In this document: positions 8,800 to 21,882 of the stretch, piece after piece
Position numbering within the stretch: position 1 is the first letter of the stretch
How the letters are laid out: every line of letters begins with the position of its first letter
Origin: Mucor racemosus
Taxonomy: Eukaryota > Mucoromycota > Mucoromycetes > Mucorales > Mucoraceae
Direction of reading: 5' to 3'
DNA: 64,000 nucleotides
NCBI GenBank assembly: GCA_027405735.1
Contig: JAPEHQ010000017.1
Span: 937,501 to 1,001,500, forward strand
The notes under the pieces: generated by a model
What the model saw: only the letters and a program-made list of their open reading frames with translations
The model's database searches: none
Told to the model about the DNA's origin: nothing
Made by a program: the position numbers and the translations under genes

Positions 8800-10451
8800 A
8801 TGCGTAATACCAAGATTTTGGCTGGTTCTTCTCATCCTGAGCTTGCAGCTCTTGTTTCTAAACGTCTCGGAACACCTCTTTCTGATTGTACCTTGCAAAA
8901 ATTCAGTAATAAGGAAACAAATGTCGAAATTCGTAAGTTTCTAAATTTGAAGTTTCTGTGTTTAATGTTAAATTATCTTGTCTTTTTTAGGTGTTTCTGT
9001 TCGTAATGAAGATGTTTTTATTATTCAATCAGGCTCCAACAACATGAATGATAACATTATTGAGCTTTGTATCATGATTCAAGCTGCTCGTATTGGTTCC
9101 GGTAAGCGTATCACTGCTGTTCTTCCTTATTTCCCCTATTGTAAGCAAAGTAAGCGTAAGGGTAGAACCAGCATTACTGCTAAACGTAAGTCTTTTTCGG
9201 CGTTTTATATCGAAATTTATACTAATTATGTTACATGTAGTTGTCGCAAACATGTTGGCAGTTGCTGGTGTCGATCACATTATTGTAAGTTACCATGGAA
9301 ACAAATAATGGCATGTTTTTTTTAATACGAAAAAAAATAGACTATGGATCTTCATGCTTCACAAATGCAAGGTTTTTTCCAACGTCCCGTTGATAACTTG
9401 TATGCTGAACCTGTGATTGCTCGTTGGATTACTCAAACTGTTCCCAATTGGCAAAACGGTGTTATTGTTTCGAAGAATGCTGGCGGTGCTAAAAGGTTTG
9501 TAACCCAAATTATACATCATCTGTCAAATATTAATACATTTTGCATCAGAGTTACATCTTTGGCAGATGCTCTTCGTCTTGATTTTGCTTTAATTCACAA
9601 GGATCGTTCTCGTATGGGTCCTCAAGGTCAAAACCGCCCTTATAGTGGTATGCCCAAGTCTGGTGAAGGTGAATCCAGTGTCCGTGTATATGAAGAAGAG
9701 GAAGTTGCAAATGACGATGTTGAGGATTTGACCGCTTCTATTTCTTCATTAAATGAAGCTGGTGTTAATGGCGATGTTTTGAATGCTGCTGTTACAGTTG
9801 TTGCTGATAAGGATGGCGAAAGTACAATCACCTTGGTTGGTGATGTGAAGGGCAAGGTTGCCTTTTTGACCGTAAGATTTTTTTGCTTTTTTTTAAGAAA
9901 AGAAAAGAAATTATTGACACATTTTCATTTAGGATGATATTATTGATAGTGTCGGTACCTTTTTGGATGCTGCAGATCATTTAGTCAAGAAATGTGAAGC
10001 TGATAAAGTTTATATTATTGCCACCCATGGTGTCTTGAGTGGAGATGCTATTAAAAAGATTGAAGCTTGTGATAGTGTATACAAGGTAATATTAAAATCG
10101 AAATACTGTTTTTCCCTCCTTTTTTATATTCTGAATATAAACAAGTTTCTGTATTTGGGGAGAAATTAATAATTAATTATTTGTTTGTTTGTAGTTGGTT
10201 GTTACCAATACCTTCCCTATTCCCAAGGAAAAGATGGAGCAATCATCCAAGTTGATTGTTATTGATATTTCCAACACACTCGCAGAGGCAATTAGAAGAA
10301 CTGTAAGTTTTATAATTTTTATAACGATATATTCATCCCCCCCCCCCCCTAAAAAAATACCCTGCATTCAATCTAAACTAACTTGATTTTTTATTTATTT
10401 CTACAGCACAATGGTGAGAGTGTTAGTTATCTCTTTAATCATGCAGAGTAA
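8800..10451 (+). CDS. PRS1: Ribose-phosphate pyrophosphokinase (PRPP synthetase), Prs1 type
   Basis: Makes PRPP from ribose 5-phosphate and ATP for purine, pyrimidine, His and Trp synthesis in the cytosol. Eight exons: 8800-8932, 8991-9185, 9241-9284, 9341-9495, 9550-9871, 9933-10085, 10195-10302, 10407-10451; 384 aa. Motifs: L-A-G-S-S-H-P-E-L near the N-terminus, the flexible catalytic loop [19 protein letters not shown], and the PRPP loop [10 protein letters not shown]. About 100 extra residues (acidic, with V-R-V-Y-E-E-E-E) sit between I-H-K-D-R and L-V-G-D-V-K-G-K. This matches the non-homologous insertion of yeast Prs1/Prs5-type subunits, which work in hetero-oligomers. All intron borders are GT-AG. 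The start is the first ATG before the conserved N-terminus. Confidence 0.93.
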
Positions 10452-10822
10452 CCATGTTTATATTTTTTTTCCTCAACTCTTGTTTAATGTTAATTTTTTT
10501 TAAAAAATAAAAAATCATTTATTATAATATAAAAGACGTTGGTTTTTGTAGGTAATATGATGGATTACATGTCATGGATTTATGTAGATTTTTTTTTGAT
10601 AACTTAAGGAGAGAACAATAACATTTTGATATAGGAGAAAAAGGATACAATGTGGTTGTCTCTCTTTCAACTGAAACTTTTTTTGTTCTCTTTTTTTGCT
10701 GGACTGAGAAATTTTTATTATTAGTTTGGATTCTATAATTTCTAAAATATCCTTGCGTAAAGGCTTTCTTTTCTCTTTCTATAAATAAATAATCATACAT
10801 TATATATCGCCTTCCTTCGGCG
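10452..10822. other. Intergenic region between PRS1 and the BEM2-like gene
   Basis: 371 bp of AT-rich sequence with T-tracts. It must hold the PRS1 3' end and the promoter of the next gene, both on the plus strand. I see no further gene or convincing specific site. Confidence 0.5.
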
Positions 10823-11313
10823 ATGATGAAGTCGAAAAAAACAAAAGGAAACCCAATATCGCCACGTAATTCTACAGAAGACGATAATCATCGTGGTGCA
10901 TTTTCCTTTTTAAAGAATAGATTTTTTGCTCATAATCAACCATCATCACCTCAACAACAAAATACATCAACTGCAAGTCCTCGTGAATCCACATCTTCAA
11001 CCCGTTCTGCAACTACAAAGCCATGGTCTATTGATAATAATAATAATACTAATTTACCTGAAAAACCATTATCTCGTTCATTTGATGAACATTCGACTAG
11101 TTCCGAATTTAATACATCTTCATCAAATTCATCAACTGCAACTAGCACAACCAAAAGAATGTTAAATCGGTCAACGAGACCCATGTCTATGATGGGAATG
11201 GATTCATTATTAGCACAATCAACTGATTTACCAACTACTATATCTGTTGCAAACCCAATCATTCATCACAATACCACATTTAATAACAACAATACTACTA
11301 CTACTCCTACTAT

Positions 11314-11372
<59 letters not shown>

Positions 11373-14300
11373 ATAATAATGATGATGATGATAATTTGGC
11401 ATTGGACGCGTTATCAATACCAGTAATTGCACGCCATAGAAATCCTACATCAACATCAACAATGGGAAATAACGATAAAAATGCAAACATGGCTGAAAAG
11501 AGAACAAGCTTAATCATTCTTAAAGAAGGATATTTATTCAAAAAGACAGATTTCAGACCATTTCATAAACAAACAAAACTAGATCGTGGATGGAAGTTGT
11601 ATCGAGTTGTATTAAGAGGACACAAACTGTATTTGTATAAATTAACATCTGAATCACCTCTTCGATCCCTCTTTCCATTACCAAATCATCAGTTGAAACA
11701 ACTGCATAGTAATCATAGTTTAGCTAGTCAACAATCATCATTTTCGTTATCAAATAGTAGTATTTCAAGCATTGCAACAACTACAACACCAAATGCTTCA
11801 ACCCAATTGATTCGCAATGATTTTGATCGAGAAGCACAGCAAGTCTTTTTCCCAACAAATCAAGCATCTACTGCACAAGGTGCTGTATTTATGGAATTAA
11901 ATCAAATGACAATGCAACCAAAACATCAAGTTCATTTAATCAATTATAATGACACTTTATACATTTGTATTCGACCAGATCAAACCTCTTCTTTATGGAA
12001 AATTGATACAAAAATACCAATCAATCGATTAAAAGCTGAATATATGGCTCCAAACAATAACCCAACTTCACCTGCTTCTTTCAGTTCGATACAATCTGAT
12101 CCCTTTTTTAATCATTCGCATTCCAACGGACTTCTCCTGTTCAATATACAATATGTAAATCGTCCATCGATTCTGGGAGTGTATTCAACTCAACACCGTG
12201 AAGTAGGTCAAGCTTGGATCAGTACATTTCAAAATGTTACAGTTAACAATACAAAAATTGATGATTACGAAAGAGATGATTTATCTAGCAGCAGGTCTGG
12301 AGGTAGTCTTTATAGAGATGAGGAGAGTTGTTGGGAAGAGAACAGTAATATCAACAGCAGGATGTACGACGCTACACAAAGAATTCACCCAGATATCATT
12401 TTTCGGAATCATCCGCCCGATAACCAAGATGAAAATCATATTCAAGGTGGCACTGTCAATGCATTAGTCCATGAATTATTATACAATACTGATCACAATG
12501 AACATTACATGCAAATATTCTTGTTAACATATTCTACATTCACAACTGGTGCTCGTGTTTTATGTGAAATCAAGGCATGTTTAATCGCAAACAACACATT
12601 TGAAAATCGTGTACTAGATATTTTCACATTTTGGTGTCATAATTTTGCTTTGGATATTATGGGTGAAGTAGCTACTGGTATGATGGATATACTAGATAAT
12701 CATATTGTGGGTGCAAATGCTATACATGTTAAAGAGCTGGTACTCAAAACTGTTTCCGAAAATGCACATAAAACATGTGAACAAACCATTGGTAAGAACA
12801 TTTACATAATTTCAAGTGTAACAATAAATATTGACTAAAATATTAGTAACTACCTCCACAATACAAATCCAAAATGAGGAAGAAGAAGAAGAAGAAAATG
12901 ATCAAAATCAGGTCGAAAATATCGCTGCTTTTAAAGTAGATGGTAAACGTCGAGATTCCATCAATTTATCAAATCTTCTTTTGACAGGACTTATGCCGGC
13001 CGTATTTCTATTGATTGATCCTAAGAGTTTTGCTCAACAAATCTATCTTTTTCATCTCAACAAGCAAAAACAATTTCAAAAAGACTTGTTGAATCCAATT
13101 TCCTATTTGCCTCGACCTCAATTATCTGTACAAATGTTGAATTCCTTATTGTTTACAACCATGGCTCCACATTTCTTGACTAAATTGATTCGAAACCAAA
13201 TTCTGATTGATACACAACAAGAAGGATCTGATAATTGCATGCTGATTCGATCTCAATTGTTGGAACATTGGATACGTATTGGTCTTTATTTGAAGGAATT
13301 GGGGGATATGACAGGTTGGTGTGCTGTTGCCATTGGTATTTGCTCTGTGGGTATTGTTCGCCTTCGAGAGACTTGGAAAACTGTTGATCGTCAATTAGTA
13401 TATTGCGTGCAAACTGAATGGGTTGGAATTTTAACAGAATATGGCTTATTCTCACAGATTATGTGGGCTGAAGGTTGGGGAGACAAACCATCATTATCCC
13501 AATTCTCAAAGGTATTGAGTAGCAGCAATGCTTCTGGAGGGCTACCGTTCTTTGGTACTATCCGTCAATCTGTAGATAGATATAGAAAACACAACAATAA
13601 GTTATTGAGTCCTACCATGGTAAATTTTGAGGAATGCGAATGTATATATGAAGCAATTACATCTAGTTTGGATCAATGGAAGAAACAACAACATGATTTA
13701 GTGGATAAAATCACTGCTTCTTTTCCTGCCGTCGGTCCTTTGCAGTCTTTCTTTGAACATTCGGTAACAGATTTGATGTCTGTACCTCATGATTACAAGT
13801 ATTTACAAGAATGTTCACTTGCTTGCGAACCCAGAGTGTTTGGGCAAGGCTTTGATAGGCGTAAGTTCAGTGGGCGTCATACAAATCAATCATCATCACA
13901 ACAACCAATTAGTCCAAATGATGTTGCTCCACCTTCCACTTCCTCTTTAGTTTTTCCCACTATTTTAGATGGTTGCATCTTGTTGGAATCCAAAAAATCA
14001 TCCAGTAATGCAAATGATAATAATGTATCTAGTAGTGTTAGCCATTCATCTATGATTTCTTTGGGTTCTTCATCAGTCGCGTCATCTCAACAACAACAAC
14101 AACAACAACCTCCAGTAGCAGCGCCAGTAAAAAGAACACATCCTCGTAAAATGGGAACTAACAATAGTGTTCGATCACTTCGATCTTTTATGGAGGAAGA
14201 TCGTAATGCTAAGAAATCTGTTGTTGAGAGCCAAGAGCAACTACAACCACAACAAGATTCTCCTGTAAAGGAATCTAATAGAAAGGCCTTCCGTCATCGT

Positions 14301-17300
14301 ACCTATAGTTTTCCTCCTGGCAGTTCATCTACTGGTAACAAATTATTGTCTACATCAAGTAAATATGATCTATTGGAATCGGAAAACAGTAGAACTTGGT
14401 TAGGATCTTTGATTTCAAACAGATACCATAAAACCTATTCCACAAAGGCACTGATTGAAGCGCATCGTAAAAGCCGTGCTGCTCAATATGGACATAATGG
14501 CGAACTATTGTTAACTGTACAGCAAGGAGAATTAGTATTCAAAGCTTCAGCTATTCTCAAGGGTGAGAAACATGTAGTCGACGAAACCACTGGATTGAAA
14601 AGAACTGAATCAAATTACTCGATTGACTTTTTAAAGAAAGGTATGATAGTATATATATACTCATTTAGAAAGCCGTAGAACTAATCAAACATCAAAATAT
14701 AGATGAGGATGATAGTAATAGCGAGCAAGATGCTTTATTGGTAACTGTCAAAGCTGGTTATCTAGAACAGTTGGTGGAAACATTAGTTCGTGGAGTTGCA
14801 CCTCATGAAGAATCAATGAAAGATCAATGGCAAATGATATCATTAGCTGAAGGTCTATCACAACAAAATCAACCTGCACGTATTGCTATGGACGAAGAAG
14901 AATACATTAATGTGTTTTTCATGACATTCCGTGTTTGTTGCTCAGCAAATCATCTTTTAGATATGCTTCGTAAACGATTCATTAATGCTAAATCTAAATG
15001 CAAATCACCATTGAAAAGAAAAAACTCACTTATTCTCTTGGAGACCTATTTCTCTACAAGCGAACCTCAGTCTACAAGTAATAATAACAACAACAACAAG
15101 AAATCAACTACAAGTGAAAGCTTATTGACATTTGATTGGAAAAAGGTAGCAGAAATTCAATTACGTATACTTAATTTGATGCTATATTGGGTTGAAGAAC
15201 ATCCTTATGATTTTGTGGATGAGGTAGAAGCTACTCGATACATTGCCAATTTTTTAAAGAATGTTAAAAGTGCATTGGAAGAGTGGCGAGTACCTTTGGA
15301 AGCGTATCAAGAAGAGGATGTTTCTGAGGATATCAAAAATAATCACGTTGAAGCACTCAAGTTTGCAACATTTATTGCAGAACGCATCAATCAACTTCGC
15401 GACCAATTCATTCGTAAGAGCATTTCTCCTTGTTACGATCTAAAAGCCATTGAATTTGATCCAGAAATCTCTCGTGGTGCAGAGGATCTGTACAATCAAC
15501 TCACCAATGGCACTACACGTTACCATACTACACTTCAATTAGCTACAAACAAACTGGTTCCTTTGTCAATTTCTACTCGTACTCGTGATATGGAAGCCAA
15601 AAGTTTAGTTGATCGGTTTACCCCTGAAGTACTCTTGGAACAAGTAGATCGTGCGGTTCGTCAATTATTTAGTGTTGTAACTATGCAAGATTGGATTCAA
15701 ACATTTGATGTATTTGAGGCACAATCAGGCGACATTTATGCTTGGTTACCTGCTCGTAAACCATCTCGTACATCTCGTATGCCAGCTGCATTAGCATCTG
15801 TTTTGGACGCTCCTTCGTCACATCTGCCAAGTTATCATGTTATGCCAAATGAAGTTATTATCTCTGATATTTTTACTGCTATTGAAGGTGCAAGACGATC
15901 TGTGGTATCGCCTTCTGCATTTGCTGATGACGATCTTTTGTTGGCATTTCCTGGTCCAATTCAATATTTGTACTGCATGCATTTCATTATTCGTAGTTGG
16001 GTTATCAATGATATTGCTGCTATGGATATTGATGCAAAAACTCGAGTATTGCGTATCGAGAAATTTATTCAAATTGTCATGCTCAGTAAAATTTCTAGTG
16101 AGAAATTAGCCTTGTTTCCTGAACTAAAAGAGACTTCTACAAAGGGTCGTGTGCCTGGATTTGTAGAATATGCTATTGCAAGTGCTTTAGTCAGCCCTGA
16201 AGTTCGTATCTTTACAAAGGCTTGGCAAGATGTCGCTATGCAACATGGACATGCTAATTTGGACAATTTAGAGAACCTTCTCTCTCAAATACAGAAAATT
16301 CAAACCATGATGTCGTCTGCGAATCCTACTCGTACTACGTCTTCTTCATCTTATTCCTTGTCATCTATTGCAACCTGCTCTTCTTCACAAAATCATCATC
16401 AGCAATTGGTGGTGCCTAGTCTTGGATGGATTTTTGAGCGCATTATGGAACTTTGCTTTCATGTTCCAGATACATTTGAAAACAAGGATAATTTGATTAA
16501 TTTCGACAAACGCCGTTACATTTATCAATTCCTACAATTGATTGTCAATGTACAAACCGATTTACAAGATCAACAGGTTGAATCAAAAGGAATTAGCATG
16601 TCGTTCTTGATCTCACCCAATCAGTCTAAAGATACGTGGAAAGATTTGAGAGAATTGGCAATCAAGGAGAACAAAAAAGCCATGTCAAGCGGTTCATCCT
16701 CTTTGGTATTGCGAGGTTCTTCAAGTAAATCGCTCCAGCGTAGCATGGTTTTTAACAAATTGGTTGCTGAACAGATGGATAAACTCAAGAAGGATTTCAA
16801 AGAAAGAGACCGTGTTGATAAAGAATGGCTTTCATTACAACACAAGTTACAAAAGAGACAACTGGAACAAGCTAGATTAGTAGAGAAACAAGATCGAAAA
16901 GCCAATTTGAGTAAACCATCATCAACATCTTCTCATAGTTCGCAACAAAGTGGTAATAGCGCCACTCATAGCCATGGTAATAGTGTAATACCTCGTATCA
17001 ATTCATTTTTGCGCGGACTTCGCCCTCAATCCGTAGTAACAGCTCCAATTCAGCACATTTTTCCACATTCTCCTACCAATATGGATGCTACTTCAAGTCA
17101 ATATCTATCCACCACAAAAGCTTCTACAGTCATTAATTTGATTCATTCAACAACATCTGTCGCTAGTACTTACACTAAACGAGATTTTGTGTTCCGTATT
17201 GTTACAGAAGAAGGTGGCCAATATTTGTTTCAAGGCATGAATCGTGAGGATATGCATGATTGGATGCAGAATATCAACAATTCAGCTCGAGAAGGGGCTG

Positions 17301-18210
17301 CTAAACGTCAAAGTGTATTAGCTGCAGAGTCCTTGGATAACGATAGTAGCAGCCAACAGCAACATCGTCAGGCTATGCTTGGTGGGAGTAGGGCTCAACC
17401 TGCTTCTAGAACTTCTGTCTATGGTGTTACTTTGGACCATTTGATGCGAGATGGCAAGCTGCCCTTGGTGGTAGATAAATGTATTGGAGAAATTGAACGT
17501 AGAGGTTTAGAAGAAGTTGGTATATATCGTGTCGCTGGTACAGGATCTATTGTCAGTGCCCTGAAAGCTGAATTCAACAAAGATGTTGCCAAGGTCGATT
17601 TAAGTGATCCTAATTGGGCTGATATCAATGTAGTTGCAGATGCACTCAAGCAGTTTCTGCGTGAACTACCTGAACCTCTATTAACTTATTCTCATTACGA
17701 TGAATTCATCACAGCTTCTGGTATGTATCATTATTTCTTATAAAGAGGTATCGTTACTAATATTTTTGCTATAGCTTCTGAAGATCATGATGAACGAGTT
17801 TATTTAATCAAAAAAGTCATCAAGAAATTGCCTTATTGCAATTATGTATTACTCAAAAGACTTATTGAACATTTTGTCATGTAAGTAACAAGCCAGCAAT
17901 TTAGTTTGATTTGGGATCAAAAAATTAACATTACTATAGTGTCACTGATTTCGAAGCTACAAACCATATGTATGCTACTAATCTAGCCATTGTCTTTGGT
18001 CCAACATTACTACAGCCAACACCTGGCCCTGCTTCATTCGCTACTACCATGTCTAATTTGGGTCATCATCAAAACATTGTAAAATATTTGATATTGAATT
18101 ATCATTATTTATTTGATGTTGAATGTGACGAAGTTGAAAAGGATGAAGAAGAAACAGCAGAAGTAGAAGTGGAGCCAACATCAACTTCAGCAGCAGCAGT
18201 GAAAGAGTAA
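10823..18210 (+). CDS. BEM2: Bem2-like multidomain GTPase regulator: PH, two RasGEF-type modules, PH, RhoGAP
   Basis: Exons 10823-12791, 12847-14640, 14703-17720, 17775-17880, 17940-18210; 2385 aa, close to yeast Bem2 (about 2170). Low-complexity N-terminus with a Thr/Asn/Asp run (~160-190). PH-like region from ~229 (K-E-G-Y-L-F-K-K). RasGEF_N-like ~540-650 (T-V-N-A-L-V-H-E-L-L) and RasGEF-like ~710-985 (D-P-K-S-F-A-Q-Q-I). A second RasGEF_N-like/RasGEF-like pair lies at ~1268-1770, then a PH-like strand near 2080. RhoGAP at ~2160-2360 has the arginine-finger context G-I-Y-R-V-A-G-T and N-H-M-Y-A-T-N-L-A-I-V-F-G-P. RhoGAP proteins of this type switch off Rho/Cdc42 GTPases in polarity and wall integrity; whether the GEF folds are active is unknown. 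Intron 2 ends at 14702 (62 nt, CTAATC branch site); the 28-nt alternative breaks the frame. Confidence 0.85.
11280..11393 (+). repeat. Coding ACT/AAT/GAT trinucleotide repeats
   Basis: Long runs of ACT with interspersed AAT and GAT sit inside exon 1 of the BEM2-like gene. They encode about 30 Thr flanked by Asn and four Asp. The repeat is in frame and uninterrupted by stops, so length changes by whole triplets would be tolerated. Confidence 0.85.
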
Positions 18211-18749
18211 ACAAAATACCACCGCCGTTACAATATTCTGTATATCATCATCATCATCTGCTATTATATATCAATCTATCTTTTCCTTTCTTCATGTTTG
18301 TGTGTACTTTTTTCCCATTTGCCTTGAATTTATTTTATTTTCTTACACAGCAGCAAAAAAACAGACTTATATATCTATCATTTATCATCAATAATCAATG
18401 GCCGGTCCATTCCCCCCCTTTTTTTTTCATGATTAGACCATCATATATGCTACAAACTAATAGCAATATCTTCACTAATTAATATCATAATAAAAAATCA
18501 AAAAATATAAATAAAAAGGAATCAGGTACCAAGTTTTTTGCTTTTATAAGCTTTCATATTCTTGCTTATATATTTATCTGTCCAATATCACAACCGTAAC
18601 AGATCAACTGTTTTCTTAACCCTTCATGTGGTAGATGAAATATCAAAATATACTTTAGATATTACATTTGAATATGGAGAATTTACTAGTTTGAATTACT
18701 ATTTGCTATGGGCTAAAATAACACTTAACTTTGCTTAAAAGTTGAGCTT
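18211..18749. other. Intergenic, 3' flank of the BEM2-like gene
   Basis: AT-rich sequence with CAT repeats just after the stop and several AATAAA-like words near 18490. It probably holds the 3' UTR and polyadenylation region. No gene seen. Confidence 0.45.
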
Positions 18750-19430
18750 TTTTGAGCCTTAATATCTCTGCAAAGTGCAAACAATCTTGTTGCGCCAAAA
18801 ATTTATAATAATGAAACTTATATGTTTCGAAGTACTCTATAACGTATTTTAGTATGAAAAAATCCTGAGCACTTTTCTTTTTTTTGGCAGTTTGTAATAG
18901 ATTTCAAAATATTCGTTAAATTGAACAGCATTTTATTTACCTTCATATTGATTGATCTCGTTCATCCCTACCGAACCCAATTTAGTTTTTTTCAAAATGT
19001 TGATTTTTCGTGGAAATATCCTCAAAAATGCATATATCTTTGTTGTGTCTGGGTTCAATTTTTACCCTGTATACCCTCATCCCAAATTTAGAATCTCAAA
19101 AAGTTTTGAACGAAAACCTCGTTTTATTTACGAAAAATACAGCTAGAATGCTCGGAGATGGCTCAATCGATAGATAATTGTTTTACGCGTTATTTTCATT
19201 ACTTTTATTTAAATTATGCTTACAAAAAATGGTGTGTATCTTCAAAAATCCCCAAAATTTTAATTGCATTTTACGCAAAATTTAATGTGAAGCATATGCT
19301 TGTATTTTGTCTAGCTGGGTGCAGGATTCCAAACTGTATAAAAGCCATTTAATACGCTAGTTTAAGCTATTTTTCAGTTCATGAGCTACTAAACAATTTT
19401 ACTTTTTTATCATTTTTCGATTATTTTTCC
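18750..19430 (+). repeat. Dispersed repeat B, copy 1
   Basis: Homologous over ~680 bp to 45815-46500 in the same orientation. Shared words include TGATTTTTCGTGGA, TATCCTCAAAAATG, TATACCCTCATCCCAAATT, TTGCATTTTACGCAAAATTT and TTTAATACGCTAG. Reverse-complement fragments occur near 32590-32700 and 56430-56780. The copies are clearly diverged and contain no open frame of note. I found no terminal repeats or target duplications, so the type is undetermined. Confidence 0.75.
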
Positions 19431-20415
19431 AAACCAGCCTTGGAAGGCATGCCAGGTATGTTATATACAAATATTTGTTATCTATGTTTACCCCTCAAAA
19501 CCATATTGTACTTTGCTAATTAGAGTTTATATAAATCGAAAAATCACAATTTAACACAATTTTGTCTAAATTTAGCCGATTTCTTAATCGTGTATTTTTT
19601 CAGGAACGACATCGGTAAAATACACATTATGAAGCTTCGGAATGAACAACGATGTGCATGTTTTATCATAACTCCCATGTTTCACAAAAAAACCACCTCC
19701 AAAATAGAAAGTGAATAGATAGCAATATGTAATAAAGTTTGACCATCAAAAAGAAGCACAAGAGAAAAATCATATTAATCTTATTAAATCAAGGGGGAGG
19801 GGAAAGAGGAGACTTGACACAAATATGTACAACTAGTAGCTATGGAAAATATATCGCCTAATCATAAATCCAGCGTCAAACTAGCGTGTGATTTTTCTGA
19901 AAAAGAAAAGCCATAGAATCATCTTATCTCATAATTCCATTTTAGTAAAATTTTATGGGCTTTTTTTTTTATGTTTACATACAAAATGCATACATACACA
20001 TTTAAACTAAAAGATAGGGTGTTTCCTTTTTGTGCATATCTTTTTTTTCTTCTCGGATATGCTTATCTCGTTTGATGCTTAATTTACATAGATGTACATG
20101 ATACTGTTAAGGAGTTAATAAATAAATAAAAAACTATGAAGCATATATTGTTCTCGTCAGTTGAATATTATAAAACATAGTAGTACAGGATCATGACATA
20201 TGAGAATAAAAAACTTTAAATTTATTTAATGTATTTAGTTAGATGAAGCTATTAGAATTGAAATAATGATTGAGAAATGACATGTGTGTGAGAGAGAGTG
20301 CATGATATATAGATAAATAGAAGAGTGGGGTGTTGTTGTTGTGTGATCAAGACAGAGATTACATGTAGAATGTCCAATTGTAAACAATTGATAAGCCAAA
20401 TTAACAATATTATAT
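19431..20415. other. Intergenic, AT-rich, no gene seen
   Basis: About 1 kb with purine-rich patches (near 19790) and T-tracts. The right end must contain the 3' UTR of the minus-strand gene that stops at 20416. No RNA gene, coding frame or repeat shared with the rest of the window was recognised. Confidence 0.4.
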
Positions 20416-21848
20416 TTAACAACGATGCTTATAATTGTCATGATGATCAATTAATTCTGCTGTAAAAGCTGTACGTTTTTTTGTATTCTCTGTTGTGGGT
20501 ATATCATCTTCATGAATATCAGGAATTTCTGGCATTAAAAGGGAACCATCTCCTGGGTATTTATAAAGTGAAGGGATGGTTGAAAGAAACTGTAGTTCGG
20601 GTAAATCTTCGGGTGATTTTATAGGGCTTGCGATATCGGGTATGTCGCACTATCATAATTATTAATTCACATGAATTTCATCAAATAAGAACAAAAGAAG
20701 GGATTTTTTACCTTATCTAATGCTGGTATATCCATATCTTCTATAAGCATTTGAATAAAATCGCACATGTTTCTTTCAAAATAAATTAATGGATACAATT
20801 TCTCTAATTCTTTGAAATGCATTTCCAATGTGTAGCCATCTTTAATTTGAATAAACTAGTGTATGTTAGTAACAATCAAGACAAATTCAATTGAGTCATA
20901 GATTTATACCTCTTTTTCTCGTTCGCGAACTTGTAATTTGAATAGAAACATGGTTCTTGTCTTTGGAAAAAGTAAATGATGATCTGATGCTTTGACATTC
21001 CAAATGTGATTATTCTCATCATCATCATCATCATCATCATCTTCTTCTTCTTCATCGTCATCTTCTTCAATCAACATGTCTTCTTCATCTTCATCTTCAA
21101 CATATCCATAAGAAAATATTTCATAAATGGTTTCAAGACCAGTTTTGCCATCACACATGTAGCTTTGAATAGCAGCTTGTGTGAGTAAATCCAAAAAGAG
21201 GTCATACCAACGAGAAGGCATCCCACCACCCATTACTTGTTGCCCTGCTACAGTCAAAGGTTTCACATCATCATCGCTGTCTAGTACCGAACGCAACATG
21301 TTTGCACTAGTTTTCAAAAATGCGGGTATAGCCATTGCTAATCCGGGACCACCCACTTTTGCATTTAAACAGCGTGGTTGGTTACACTCAGGGCGCCGGT
21401 GGCGACGGCAAAAAGTTGGATGAAAAGCATTAGTAAATGCACTAATAGTTGTGTCGATATCGCGTATACGCCTTGATGCCACAGGCGCTGAAAATGTCAC
21501 ATGGTGAGTACGACCAATTGTAAGATTTGTCAGCTGGCAAAGATTAAGTCTTTGTTCGAATTTGGCATCTACTTTTTTAGTCTTGGTTTTTTTTGTCGAG
21601 GATAAAATTCCTATGAATTTAGAAATCAATTATACTGTCATGGAAAGGCTTATTTAACAAATATTACCTTCAATAACAGATTCAATTACATTTTTGTCTG
21701 TGCTATTAGAATCATCATCAAATGTAAATGCTTTTTGAAGTCTTGATTGAATAGATTGATAAAACAAATAGTCCAAAATTAAACTATTTGTAGTTGATGC
21801 ATGTTTTGGTTGATGTTGATTTAATAATGTTGTTTGAATGTTAGGTGC

Positions 21849-21851
<3 letters not shown>
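20416..21851 (-). CDS. Unrecognised 420-aa acidic protein
   Basis: Exons, in transcript order: 21851-21668, 21610-20910, 20855-20712, 20649-20416; 420 aa, all GT-AG with 54-62 nt introns. The N-terminus contains S-L-I-L-D-Y-L-F-Y-Q-S-I-Q-S-R-L-Q-K-A-F. A central conserved-looking block reads H-H-V-T-F-S-A-P-V, then F-H-P-T-F-C-R-R-H-R-R-P-E-C and W-Y-D-L-F-L-D-L-L-T-Q-A-A. An acidic run of about 35 Asp/Glu follows at ~270-305. The C-terminus is Pro/Ile-rich (I-P-D-I motifs) with a basic T-K-K-R. No signal peptide or membrane segment. The composition suggests an intracellular, perhaps nuclear protein, but no family was recognised. The coding pattern and frame-preserving introns make the gene itself secure. 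Confidence 0.75.

Positions 21852-21882
<31 letters not shown>

Noticed and set aside
11266..11541. Minus-strand frame rich in Val opposite the ACT repeats
   Set aside because: It is a shadow of the trinucleotide repeat in the coding exon of the BEM2-like gene.
14641..14668. A 28-nt intron ending at the first AG in the BEM2-like gene
   Set aside because: Too short for splicing, and it puts the next exon out of frame with a stop soon after. The AG at 14702 gives a 62-nt intron with a CTAATC branch site and keeps the frame.
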